Positions 22,672 to 34,125 of a DNA stretch of 64,000 bases are shown here, in pieces. Source of the DNA: Dactylellina haptotyla (taxonomy: Eukaryota; Ascomycota; Orbiliomycetes; Orbiliales; Orbiliaceae); the NCBI GenBank assembly GCA_031310005.1, contig CM062379.1:186001-250000 (forward strand), read 5' to 3'. The notes under the pieces were generated by a model. That model had not been told where the DNA came from, did not search any database, and saw nothing but the letters and a program-made list of their open reading frames with translations. Position 1 is the stretch's first letter; the number at the start of each line of letters is the position of its first letter. Made by a program: the position numbers and the translations under genes.

Positions 22672-22950
22672 TCATATCCCAGAATTGATATAAGCAAAAC
22701 AGAACTTATCGCGCACTAACGATGCCGTAACACATATTTCGATACGGAAGGAGTTCAGCATCTTGGTCCCAATTTCCCATTTGTACTGTTTGCTTCCAAG
22801 GTTATTGCAATTTTGACCCAGAAGCACAACTTCAACCCACTCCGGGGTTTCAAAAGTATACCGATATGCTGAACGCAGAACTCCCGGTTCGATATAAGCC
22901 TGCTTAGTCACGAGGTCTTTGCGGGCCTCGTTTTTCGCGAGACGGTCATC
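22672..22950 (-). other. Open continuation of the zinc-knuckle gene beyond its stop codon
   Basis: Directly after the TAA at 22951-22953 the same frame stays open for 92 codons to a TGA at 22672-22674. The encoded text looks protein-like (DDRLAKNEARKDLVTKQ, then TPEWVEVVLLGQNCNNLG and KMLNSFRIEICVTASL). Its frame matches the last exon exactly. It may be a former C-terminal domain lost by a point nonsense change, a stop-codon readthrough extension, or coincidence. Confidence 0.4.
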
Positions 22951-23638
22951 TTAGTGGCAATAATACCAATTGGTTTGATTGATACGATCACTGTGAAGAG
23001 CGGCTCTAGCAGTATTCATTAGTAGAATGCACGTAAAAAGATATTGACAAGTCTCCCGTAATAAAACTTACAAAGCATTGAAGAATCTAGCCCCGCATCC
23101 AGTAGCCTCGTGCCCGTAATCATTACAGTATCTACATCGGCTGTATTGGTCGTAAATGCAGTCTCGAACCAAACCAACATTTGGCCCCGAGACTGCGTAA
23201 ATGCACTTCTTCGGCTTGTGCTTTCCATATTTGAAGAAACACATTATACAGCCCCATGCATCCTTTTTATCGATAGATTGCACTAGTCTTACCGCACATG
23301 ATCTAGAGTCATGCCGCGAATGCTCACTATCCCCGTAGCGGTTTCCAAAATTTTTGTGAAACTTCTTCTTATAATCTTTGCATTCCTTGTTCGGGAGCGC
23401 GTTCGCTGGACCTTTGCTTTGCATGTTGCAATCGCCACAAAGCAGTTTGCGGCCTTGACTTTTCCTGGTGCCCATGAAACAAGCAAGACAGTTCGGAATG
23501 CGTCTGACCTTGTCTAAAGGTACATACTAAGGTCGTTTGTACAGCCTCGTAAGACTGAGGTTGTATAAGAAGAATAAATTTCAGCTTGATCAATGGAGCC
23601 GAAAGAATGAAGTTACATAGTTGGCAATCGCACCTCAT
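22951..23638 (-). CDS. Small Cys-rich protein with a CCHC zinc knuckle
   Basis: Exons 23638-23617, 23513-23072 and 22990-22951, 167 aa. The protein is basic and contains many CxxC pairs: CDC, NCLACF, LLCGDC, WGCIMC and finally CRYCNDYGHEATGC, which fits CX2CX4HX4C, the zinc-knuckle pattern of retroviral nucleocapsid and many RNA/ssDNA-binding proteins. It probably binds zinc and perhaps nucleic acid. The first intron uses GTAACT with a TTTAG acceptor and joins a seven-codon exon to the body. The second uses GTAAGT with a CACAG acceptor. The stop TAA is followed by an open in-frame extension. Without similar sequences I cannot say whether this is a host gene or a domesticated fragment of a Gag-like element. 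The exon model is hand-built and moderate in certainty. Confidence 0.55.
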
Positions 23639-26027
23639 GGGTTTCTACTGGTCTCGTGGGCCAGACTTTGTTTCTACCTGTTATTTATGAATCTTTCGCC
23701 ATCCTCAGAGACTCGAGTACTCGTCTCACAACCACTCTTAGCTCGGGCAGTCGAAAAACAGAAATTCGTGAGGAAATTAAACCGATTAAGAAAATAAGAA
23801 TTTTTGCTTTCCTTGGCACTCATGATAGTTATCGATACTACGAATCTTAAGTAGATATACCTAGCCATAGAGTATGCGGACCAAAGCTCGAACTTGTACC
23901 TGCGCATGTTGGATTTTTCGGTACGGCTGAGAAATGGTGTTGTGCGTTTGAATTCTTGTGATTGGGCAGCTAGCTCATCAGATGAGCGGCCATCAAGTGG
24001 CAAATGGGCGCAATATTGTACATTTTAATGCATTTATACGAGAGTTGACCTCATTGAAAACACGGCGCTATCTCGCAGATACTGTCCTCAAGTAGCCAAT
24101 GAGCTCAGTATTCTTCCTATATTGTTTCTAAGCGTAAGCTAGGTAAGGTACTTTGACCAGCGCATTTATTTATCCAAAATTCTAAACCCAATCTTCCCCA
24201 AGTGAGAGCCATGTGAATCTTTATCCATTTGTGGAACTGGAGATTCTTGAGCATGCATATCACACTGTTGGGAGGGCTCACTTGAAGCGAATCCTTGTGA
24301 GCGGGTTAAGTAAGCGAAATAGAAATGCATCGGGGAAGTGCTCCTAGCTCAGGCCCAGATGCCTCTAGCAAAAGTAAGAATAATATGCTGAGGACGCTGA
24401 GGGGCACGCTTTGAACTCGTACCCAGCCTCCACCAATTGCAAGTACCCAGCAGATCGAGGCTAATGTTGCTGGACTTGAATGGGTATATGATCGCTCTAT
24501 CTGCGTTTATGAAAATGGTGCGACCACTTGATTCACCTCGCCTCTTTTGCGGAGAACCCAATTTTTGGTTGGCTCTTGTGTCAGAGTTTGTCGATGAGGC
24601 TTAAAATGCTCCCAATTTGAAATCGAGGATTCGATTCAAGTTCGGAACCCTGCTAGCACTTTGCAGTGGTTTGTTTGTGCAACAGAAAAATTTCACAGCC
24701 GGCTTCCTCAATCAAGAAGTTCACCCGAGGACACCAACCTTGTTCACGGAACACACCGTCCCGTTGGTGGGGAACATCAGAAGTGTCAACATTCTGGCCG
24801 TTTTCCTGGTCATGACCCAATTCCAATTGAAAGCAAAACTTGGTCGGATCGCGATCTTTCTCGTGAACTTCCTCTCGAACTTGCTCTTAGCTGTATCTAA
24901 AGTTGGCATCTTGGGGACGCCGTCTGCACAAATATGCGGCTCAAGCCAATCACCACAGCGAGGAGCCGTCAACACTCGCTTGTTTGTGATTCCCTCTGCA
25001 GTTGGAATGCGCGCGCACGGGCAAGATTTAGCGGTGATCGAGGAAAATAGCGTGCTGGTGTGCTGCACCTATTCCTTTGCGGCCAGACCCACTCTCTCCC
25101 TTCATTTTATTTGGAAACCTCTCAAGAAAAAGAATTGCGAAACCTCTTTTGCCCGGCCTAGTTGTCGGCATTCGGATTTCCAGAGAAAACATCTTTTAGC
25201 CATCGTGGGGTGGAGCCGCTTACTGTGGAAACTTCCTGGTGGTCCGTCAGACTAAACCTGATACGGAATGGTTTGATCTCCGACCACTAATTTTACTTTG
25301 CAGAAACCAGGAACGATTGGCGTGGGGTGCGGAGTGTCACGCCTCATCGTAAGCCACCCAAGCACCTTGTCGATATGCATCCGCTGTAACTATTCCTGTC
25401 GACGGCGATTTGAGATTTTTCTGAGTTCTTGGTCGTTGCAGAGCCGTTTCTAAAATATTCTGGTCCCCACAGCCCTTTTCTTGTCTTTCTTGCAGATGCA
25501 CGCTGCTTGGGTAACCTGGGCTGTCAAAAGGTGTCTATGCTAAACCGATGAGGAATCGAGAAAGGGGATCGAACGGCAGGGGCGGTCGGTCTGGCGTGAT
25601 CGAGCTAAACATGATAGGATGACAGCACCAGGCGGCAAGTCAGACGGGACCCATAAGCCTTGAGTTTTTTTCGTTCGCTCTAGATAATGCCGGGGTCTGA
25701 GGCTGAAATTTTGGAAGAAGCTCGTATTCTCATTTAAGGGACGAGTCAAGCTTTGGTTAGCCCTTGTCTCATGCCGAAGCTACCGATTTTGGGTTCGATC
25801 TGGAAGGATAACTGTTTGGGAGCCTCCCAACCTGGTCGAGTATAATATCAACAACTGCCGCCCTTGCACAACCTTTGTCCTTTGGTGAATGTTTTCCTAC
25901 AGTTTGTTTATTTTGCATCCTTCTATCCGACAGGTTAGATTTAATCGATCGTTTGGGACTTGGGGGAGTTTTTCGAAGGGATCGGGCTTGTGACTTTTTC
26001 GGAGTTTTCAAAAAGAAAGAGGGGAGG
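23639..26027. other. Long intergenic stretch with an unexplained multi-frame open block
   Basis: No gene is recognised. Between 24617 and 25255 one plus frame is open for 212 codons from a TTG; a second plus frame and a minus frame are also open over much of it. No family, signal peptide or splice pattern supports any of them. It could be relic coding DNA. The final 200 bp are probably the leader of the lectin-like gene. Confidence 0.4.
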
Positions 26028-27940
26028 ATGGCGAATCGTCTTTCGGTGAGATATGAACCTGTCCATACCACGGTAAGGGGCCAAGAGCAGCGAGGTGCTT
26101 TCGATAGCGAAATGAATTTTTATTCCTGACCTGAGAACCGACCGCCTCTTCCTCCCGCTTGCACCAATCTACCACGTCTGTGATTCTAATGTGGTCTCTC
26201 GCTATAAACAGGAACAAGAAGGCCTGGAGGTCGTGAGTGTTCCGCCGCCACCAGTACTCGATAAGCCTTTCCAGGTGCTCCCAAACACTCCTGCGTATTC
26301 CCAACCGATACCAGTGCAAACACAACAGTACAGTTATAATGGACCACCTCCGCCGATAGATCATCGATTTTCTCAATTTGGGCAGCAAGGTTATCCGGGC
26401 GGTGGTGATAATGGGGGATACGCTGGCGGACACCCACAATTTAATGGTGGCGTGGTGCCACCCGGAAAACCCGAGAAGAAAATATGGGGCCTCAAGAGAT
26501 GGGTGTTTATCGCGATAGTAATTGCTGTGATCGTTATCATAGCCGCGGCCGTAGGAGGAGGAGTCGGTGGAAGCTTAGCGTCGAAAAATAACAAGAGCAC
26601 CACAAGCCCCGACAGTAGCCAAACTACATCTGCCCCGCCGACGTCTACTACAAGCGGAGCGCCAACAAGGTAAGGGCATTCGATTCTCATATAGTTTCGC
26701 TGTCGACTAATTACAGAATCAGTACAACGAGTTCGCCTCCGCTTCTTGCAACTCCGGGAACGTTCGCTTCCGTCAAGTCTTCAACGTCTGGACAGGATGA
26801 TTATAACAGTATCACCTATTTCTTCCAGGACACAAATACACCTGATATCTACATGTGGACTATTATCAGAGGACAGGATTGGGTGCAAATTGGAAAGTTG
26901 GACGGATTAGATCCACCACCCCGACCAAATTCCACGTTTGCTGCCGTGCAAGCCCCTGACGATGATACCGTATGGCTCCCTGAAACTCTTATCTCTGATC
27001 CGAATTACAAGAACTAACCATAATGGATTTTAGATTTCTCTGTTCTACGTAGCCGACAATGGAACCCTCTTCGATGTTACCGGCACCGGCACAGATACGG
27101 ACTGGCGTATGGGCTTCCTCGCCCCGCGCACTAACTACGGCGTCCTTGTGGCCGAAGATTCTGGCATCGCTGCAATATGGTGGGGAATCAAGGATATGAA
27201 TGGCCCAGGCTACAGTATTCGTGTCTACTATGTTGACAGCGCCGCATCCCGAGTTCGTGAACTTGCGTTTGACGCCGATAAAAGCCCCCAGTGGTTCGTT
27301 ACCGACCAACCCCTGGAAACCTGCTTGCCAACGGCGAAGATCGCCGTAGCGCACTTACCGCCAAATGAGACAAGTACGTTGATGGAAACTGCCCATCTAT
27401 TCTATCAAGATCGAAACGGAAATTTGAGACACTACGCCGGATACGATGGATCTTGGTCTCTGGATAATGGTAAGAAAACCGTAATATTCCAGTACATATT
27501 TGGTTGAAAATAATGGAGCTAATTACGTGGTTTTAGCGGAAACGATTTCGCAATCGACATTGCCGTCTGGTGCTTATCTAGCATCAACAATCTACGTCAA
27601 CGCCGCCTCAAACTATACGTTGCATGTATGGTTTCTCGATGTAACATCTCGCCTTAGCGTCCTCACCGGTCTCGGCAAATCAATCAGGCTCGATCCGAAC
27701 TTCCAAAATGTGGGTACATTTGAAGCACGAGAGTTAGTCAGTAGTGTGACGAGCGAGTATATCAGTAACGGCCAGGTACCCGGAGGCTCTCTAGGTGCCG
27801 TTGGCTGGGTCGAAGGCGGTGAACAAGTCAGGATATACTACCAGGCCAATTCCGTGCGAAACGACAACAAAAATGGCGCTGTTGAAATTGCTGGAACTCT
27901 CGGTTGGGCGTCCAAGATATTAGAAGTGGAGATGCTCTAG
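26028..27940 (+). CDS. Membrane-anchored fucose-specific-lectin-like protein
   Basis: Exons 26028-26072, 26212-26669, 26717-26969, 27034-27469 and 27537-27940, 531 aa. The N-terminal ~110 residues are cytoplasmic-type, rich in Pro, Gly and Gln (GLEVVSVPPPPV, YPGGGDNGG), ending in basic KKIWGLKR. A single membrane segment (RWVFIAIVIAVIVIIAAA, about 111-130) follows, giving type II orientation. Then come a Ser/Thr stalk and a C-terminal part (about 190-531) with repeated aromatic/Gly motifs such as ISLFYVADNGTLFDVTGTG, AIWWGIKD, RVYYVDSAASRVREL, AHLFYQDRNGNLRHY and RIYYQAN. These match the six-bladed propeller pattern of fungal fucose lectins. It probably displays a sugar-binding propeller outside the cell. 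All four introns are short and phase-consistent. Whether the sugar sites are intact was not tested. Confidence 0.85.
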
Positions 27941-28454
27941 TTTGAGCTTCAATTGAGATGTCGACGTCTGGCCAGAAAACCAAAAAATCTTGCGAAGTAA
28001 TGTTTGTATTATACCCATTTAATTTCTCTTCTTAGCCGAGCCAGCGACGCCTTGTTTACGTTTTATTTAACATCTTTTCCCCTGGAGTTCAAGGAGGTTT
28101 ACCTGTATTTATGATATATATTATTCAATTAACATAATGGGCAATGGAGATAAGATGAATTTGTACGAATCATCAATATTATCGCACCCAGTATACACAT
28201 CTAGTATGCACATAATAAATAGGTGTGTTCGTTCGACCATCTGTTTGGGACTCCCGATGCAGGAGAGGAGCTGGCTGCCATACTACTGCATTAGAAAATC
28301 TACTCTCTTGAGATCAATTTTTTGCTCCCAAGTACTGTAGATACGATTTCAATATAGCGAGAAGGCATAACCTAATGGAATGACAGGAAAATCTTCGTGA
28401 AATGATTGATTATTATATATTTTAAAATACAGGAGCCAATTCAACAAAAATATG
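27941..28454. other. Intergenic between convergent genes
   Basis: AT-rich 3' flanks of the lectin-like and HsbA-like genes. No gene seen. Confidence 0.5.
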
Positions 28455-29300
28455 TTAAGGGACCGTGATTTGACTAGTTTGCGAGAGCCGAGTAATTACA
28501 TCTATGCATATAGGGAGCCTCATTGGATACAACGGGTTCGGAAGACAGTTCTGGGAAAATCTGGTAATGGCAGTATCGATATCTCGATCGAGAACGACCT
28601 TCTCCATTGTGAAACTGTCGGAACTTTTGGGTACCAGCTTGATCAATGCGGATACAAGAGACTGCGGAGAGTAAGTCTTAGTATGAATGAGGAACGACAG
28701 CAAAAGAAAAATGAAATGTAAACTTACATCAACATTTTCTTCTAGATCTCTCAGCTGAGTCAAAATCAGACCCGTAGCGGAAAATTGAGCGAAAACAAAA
28801 TGTTTACTGATAAAGGCCATCGTCATACGCTGATAGTTCTGAGAAAACTACAAATTCTGATAGTTAATTACTGATATCTGTGGGGATACGCAAGATCTAC
28901 TATCACAGTAGAAACTAAAGAAAATTCGAGGTGCTCTTACTGAGGTTACCGATTGTTCAATCTTGGACTGCGCGTCACTGAGCGGCTCACAACTCTCATA
29001 GTATTTGGCGTCGGCTTGCATCGAATTAAGGATGTCATCGAGCCCGGAATAAATTTTCTAGTTTCAAATTAGTATAAACGGCCGATAACTCGGTTCGATG
29101 TATGTTACAACCTGAGCCGCTCTTTGAACCTCCGGAGACGATGATTTTGTAGACAGTTGATCAGCAGCGCTTGTGAGGGCCTCAGATAGCTTGGAGAGGG
29201 TTGTCAAATCGGACACAACAGTGTCTACCGTCGAGGCGCATAAACATGGTACCGAAAAGACAGCTAAGGCTGCTGCGAGAATAACTTTAAAGGCGTGCAT
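28455..29300 (-). CDS. HsbA-like (hydrophobic surface-binding) secreted protein
   Basis: Exons 29300-29112, 29057-28941, 28847-28728 and 28661-28455, 210 aa. A signal peptide (MHAFKVILAAALAVFSVPCLC) precedes a helical, Ser/Ala/Leu-rich sequence (VDTVVSDLTTLSKLSEALTS, IYSGLDDILNSMQADAKYYE). This matches the HsbA family, whose members coat hydrophobic surfaces and help recruit cutinase or other lytic enzymes. All exon lengths are multiples of three, so all three introns are phase 0. TATAAAA on the minus strand lies at 29404-29410, about 100 bp before the ATG. The C-terminal 30 residues are less typical. The family call rests on layout and composition rather than on a unique motif. Confidence 0.7.
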
Positions 29301-31099
29301 GTCGAAAATAAGCTCTTGATGAACGATATTCGAAATCTTTTTGTTGGTACAAGCAAGAAGTCTTGAAGGAATTAATGAACGGGTGCGAGGGAGACTCGCC
29401 AGCTTTTATACTCCCAAAAAACAAGCCTCTTTCTTCGAGATCTAGTTGGATTGCATACTCTTACGTACGTACCCCTCTCTTCATTCCTCCGGGTTGCGAG
29501 CACAGTAACTAATAAAGAGACTAGTGACGGAACATATGAGGACAGATAGAGTTTAGCCAACCACCCAGGTTCTGGTCTGTAAGTATTCAATCAATCAAAT
29601 GGATATGCGCTCGAAGTGCAGCTCTGCAATACCCACATATGCATTGGCTAGAGGCGGGTTGGCCGGCAAAATGATGCGACACCAAACAGATCTAACTAAA
29701 CTAAAGTCAGTATAGTAGCCATCTAGATGCGCAAAGATGCATTCTTCATGCTTCACGGCGGGTATCAAAGTCATCTCTCAGGGCGGATCCGGGCGAGTGG
29801 GAAGCCTTGGGCTAGGAAGAGCGTTGGACCATATCTCTTTCAGTGATAGTCAAATAATTTGAAGCTTGGATGTGGGATTTTCTGGGGCTACCAGTAGAAA
29901 TCTGCAACTTTGATACCAGCTCAATAGCGAAAATGCGGCCCTGCTACGCAGAGCAATGTATTGTTGTTGGACCTGATGTCATTGATTTCTAGAATAATAT
30001 TTTTTTACGAAAGCTTTCTCCATGCACGAAGCCATGCCAACCTACGACGAATGGTGGATATCGATAGAGGAAGTCGCAGGAGCTTCCCAGTCAGCAGGTT
30101 CCAATAGGGTTGCGTTGGAGGAACCCCTCCATTGGGTGGGCTACCCGATCTGGATCAATGCCCCACTCACATTCCGCTTTTTAGCTTTAACCGAGCGAGG
30201 CACGCCATGCAGAATTCGATCGATTGCCAGGCGCCTTCCAGAGCGGAGAATTCGAGCGCATGGGAAGCACGTAGATGTTGAGGCGTCCCGATATTCGCAG
30301 AGTCATTATACGTGATCAGGTACTTTCCTGGGAAGAGAAGCGTTCAATAGGCTAGACCTAGGTAAAACTACGCTCAACTGTCGCCTAGCATCCTGATGCT
30401 TGCAAAAGTTAATCGCTCAACGAGGGGAGCAATTAGCAAATGGTTCCCCTAGATGACTGGTTCCGTGCAGCTAATTCCCCCCAAGGACAAACCGGATGTA
30501 CCTCAGAGGGACAACATGCAACAACGAATCCACAGCACGGATTCACAAGTCAACCTGCAGCAACTATCTGCACACCACCCTGTCGTTGTGATCTGGTATT
30601 GTCAATTAATTGAAATGGTTAGCAGGACACCGAATTCTTGCGCACCAAGTGTGGGGACGATATCCTGAATTTCTCTAGATCTAGATCGATCGGAGTTTTG
30701 GGAACCCCTGCGCGCAGCTGCGGGCGCGAGATCAGACATGCGGACAACTCGTTTGGCGTAGCGCTCAATTCGGGGCTGAAGGCGACGAGGTGGATCGGCC
30801 AAGCCAAACTCGATCCGAGAACGAAGGGACGGGTAGACCCTCAATTAAAATATCCGCAGAATTAACATGGAATCAATTCATGCAATTGTAGCCAACACTA
30901 TCTACACTAGCATCCTACTAAGGGGGTATTAAAATCAAATATGCAAATATAAACAAAAGAATACAATATTCAAGACCTCCATGCTCAAACCTCGATCGCG
31001 AGGTGATCGATGATTAAAAAAAACTATATGCAAACCGAAATAAAAACTGCTCCTGGCGGCAGTATGCGACGAGCCAGCCAAAAATAAAACACACAGAAG
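29301..31099. other. Intergenic, no gene seen
   Basis: Besides the HsbA-like promoter and the 3' flank of the rhodopsin-type gene I see nothing. Open frames up to 97 codons (30022-30315) carry no domain or splice support. Confidence 0.5.
29404..29410 (-). promoter_or_regulatory. TATA box of the HsbA-like gene
   Basis: TATAAAA read on the minus strand about 100 bp upstream of the ATG at 29300. Confidence 0.5.
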
Positions 31100-32858
31100 C
31101 TAAGGTAAATGCGGGTAGGGTGCCTCACTCTGCCGTCTCGAGGCACTTGGTGGTTCAGGAATGATCCCAACCGGCCCACCCCTCAACGCCTCGACCAAAT
31201 CCATTCGAGCATTCATATCCCCCCTCTTGAAGCTCTCGATATCCATCCCGTCCGTCGCCATGCTGATCTCCCTATCAATCCAGCCCAGATCATTACTTGG
31301 TTGTCTTCCTCTGGCTACCCCTGGCGGATAAGCTATAACACCACCATCACCGCCCATAGCAGCCACCCCATTCGGTGGCGTTATCGCTGGCGCCGTGGCA
31401 TCCCAATTCGTCGGCGGCGGCCCATACTTGCCGTCGAACCCATTGGGAAACCCTAAATCTTCATCACTCAAGTGCCGACTCTTCCCAAGACTACTCCCCA
31501 CTGCGGTAGTAGTAGAATAACTCTCCCCGGGGTTCCCTCCAAAGACTTTCTCGATATCCCCGATGGTCCCGCCGTTAACGGTAGTAAACTCCACTCCGGC
31601 TCTCGTACCCCGTCCGTAGGTACCCTCAGCGCTATCGCACCATGTTTTGAGAAACTTCGAGTTGGGGAACAACCGTGTGATCAGCGGCTTAACAGCGGGA
31701 ACGCTTGATGTCATTATCGCAACGTTCGCTTCGAGTGACGACATGGCCGAGACGTGGAATGCGACCCATGTTGGATCCGAGGAATTCCAGTAGTCACGCA
31801 AGTAGTAGAATCTGAGCCCCGAAAACACGCAGACGAGAGCGCCTACGGAAAAGATCGCTAGGACGGCAATTTTCTGGCCAGTAGGAACTTTTAAATCTAT
31901 GCATCCGAAAACATATTAGTCACCCGTCCATAATTTTAATCCGAGAATATGGAGTATCACATACGCCGCACCATAACCCAACTCAACAGGTAAACGAACA
32001 CGTCCGTCGCAATGTTCAAACTAGCAATGGTATAATTTAACGCGATGAAATTAACGCAAGACCCCAAAGGGTCCCCCAGGCGGGTATTAAACGGCCAGCA
32101 TTGGAATAAAATCGCCAGGGAGGAGGCTACGGTGTACAACCCCATAAACCCGAGACTGATGTAGACGACCAGCCGAAACGGCGGGGATACCGAAAGTCGA
32201 AGGTAGAATAAGAGGATCGATATCTTCATGAACCCTAAGATCCACGGGTAAAGTGACTGAATCGATAATCCGATCTATAAAAAAATTATCATTAGCACTT
32301 GATGTATTGAATTTAAAACGAATTTCCCTTTGATATGATGTGAGATATACCTTCTTCGTAAACACAAAACTTTCAAACGGCACGTCCCATACATGGTGAT
32401 ACCACCCGGCGTACATGGCCGTAATCTGAAGTCCAAACATGGCAAGCGACGTGATCTACCAGGTAAATCAAATCAGAGACCGGACATTTAAATATCCATA
32501 AGAGCGCAGACTCACCATTGCCAGCATAATAAACCAATCATCCCACCCCATATACCTCGTTATTCTCGCACGGGTATATATCCTCAACGCGACAGTAATG
32601 AACGCCAGACTGGTAAACGTCACCGTTATAGCCAACAGCTTCCCCCCACGCGTTTCCGGGTTCTATGAAATTCAATACCGGTTAGAAACTTACGCAAAAT
32701 ATTGAAATACTAGATGGAGAAAAAGGGTAGGGTTGACAACGCACCTGGATATCCATCTGTGGCCAGCCTGCTGGCCGTTGCCAATTATAGTTCCCTTTCG
32801 TGTCCAGATAAACGTGCGCCCCGATGTTTATGGGGAGGGGAATATCGATTTCCGCCAT
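31100..32858 (-). CDS. Rhodopsin-type fungal integral membrane protein (PTH11-like, seven-helix)
   Basis: Exons 32858-32745, 32662-32516, 32455-32351, 32274-31965 and 31896-31100, 490 aa. After a short N-terminus there are seven hydrophobic segments: LLAITVTFTSLAFITVALRI, WFIMLAMITSLAMFGLQI, SLYPWILGFMKISILLFYLR, LVVYISLGFMGLYTVASSLA, NIATDVFVYLLSWVMV, KIAVLAIFSVGALVCVFSGL and MSSLEANVAIMTSSVPAV. Family marks are RIYTRARI-x-YMGWDDW, FYLRLS, FQCWP, MVRHLKVPTGQKIAV and EANVAIMTSS. This is the fungal rhodopsin-like integral membrane family that includes PTH11-type proteins. The C-terminal ~200 residues are a disordered Gly/Pro-rich cytoplasmic tail. Members are proposed surface receptors. There is no CFEM domain at the N-terminus, so a true Pth11 assignment would be too strong. 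Confidence 0.9.
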
Positions 32859-34125
32859 GTCCTAAGTCGATGACAATGCGCTTTGTGGCATAGAATAAAT
32901 GAAAAGAAATATAGTGCTACAGAGGTATATAAATGGCAATATTGGCTGAAATACGATGAATGTTTTGAAAAAGAGTACTCGAGTATGCAATGCTTTGACA
33001 GGAGACAATTGAAGGTAAAACCAGAGCTGCACGGATGTTTCAAAACCTCTCAAGGGCTAGAATATATAGAAATATGACCGATGAGCTACCGACAGCCAAG
33101 ACGGCCTGGTGGTTTCATTAGAAAAAGCTTGTTTGGTGACGATGGTGGCTGTGTCTTTGAGGTTTAAGGCTTAATTCGACCAAAGGGCATGACTAATCAC
33201 CCCATCCAGGTACGAAAGCTTAAACTTAACTTTACGATAAGGGAAGATTAAGAGTAAAAAGAAATATATATCCGGTCGTTAAGGATATGTAGGTGGGTGG
33301 GTATTAATGAATATACTCCAAGTGTGGGATAAGATCCTGTCTTGGACAAAACGGCGGAATAAGCTACCGAGAATGTGTCAAACCAACAACCCCAGTCCGC
33401 AGTACGGTCACATCTAGGGCGTCTAGATAGTTATCTTGGCCTTTCATTATCAGAAAGTTACAAGATTGGTGGGATAAAGTTTTGTCGTCGTCCCTTCCGG
33501 ATGCGGTGGTGACGAGGCGCTCGAGGCTTAAGGTTCAACACTTCGTGCGTGCGATGTGTTGCATCCACGTAAAATTCTATAGATACTGATAAAAAAGGAC
33601 TGACTGACAGGATTTAAAAAAAGTATAAGTATTATTGGCAAGAAGCTTAGCGATGGAAAAATATGCGAAGACGCACAGATCCGGACGGGGTGGTAAACTT
33701 AAATATTCGCCTTGAGATAACGGCTGAACGTGGTCGTTGACCCAAGGAAATATCTTTTTAGGGCTTGTGGTTTGTTCCGTCTGCACAATGACGTCGGGCA
33801 CCTAGCTGAGTGGTAACGCTTAGCCAGGAACGGACCCTTTCGCACATCTCCTTCATATCAAGCCTGCAAAAGATTGGACTACTACGGATATAAATTTCCG
33901 TGTCTTAGATCTTAGATGTGAGGGGAGAGATGCAAATGGAGAAACCCTATAAGGAAAACAGGACTTTTTTGTTCAAAAGTGTGAAATTATTATGTAAAAA
34001 TGTGACCGCCATAACCCCGTTCCCGGATGAAATCAGAAACTTTTGTACTATATACACGATTTTTAAATTGATTAAAAGCACGTTAATCGTGAGCCGCACC
34101 CCCCTTTACAATGGGGCTGACGAAT
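32859..34125. other. Intergenic, no gene seen
   Basis: Promoter of the rhodopsin-type gene on the left and 3' flank of the carboxylesterase on the right. A TAGCTGAGTGGT near 33802 resembles a tRNA A box, but no B box or cloverleaf follows. Confidence 0.5.

Noticed and set aside
24721-25068. 115-codon minus-strand frame
   Set aside because: No start context, domain or splice support; overlaps competing frames on the other strand.
33801-33850. tRNA-like A-box sequence
   Set aside because: TAGCTGAGTGGT fits an A box, but no B box or foldable cloverleaf follows within a tRNA length.
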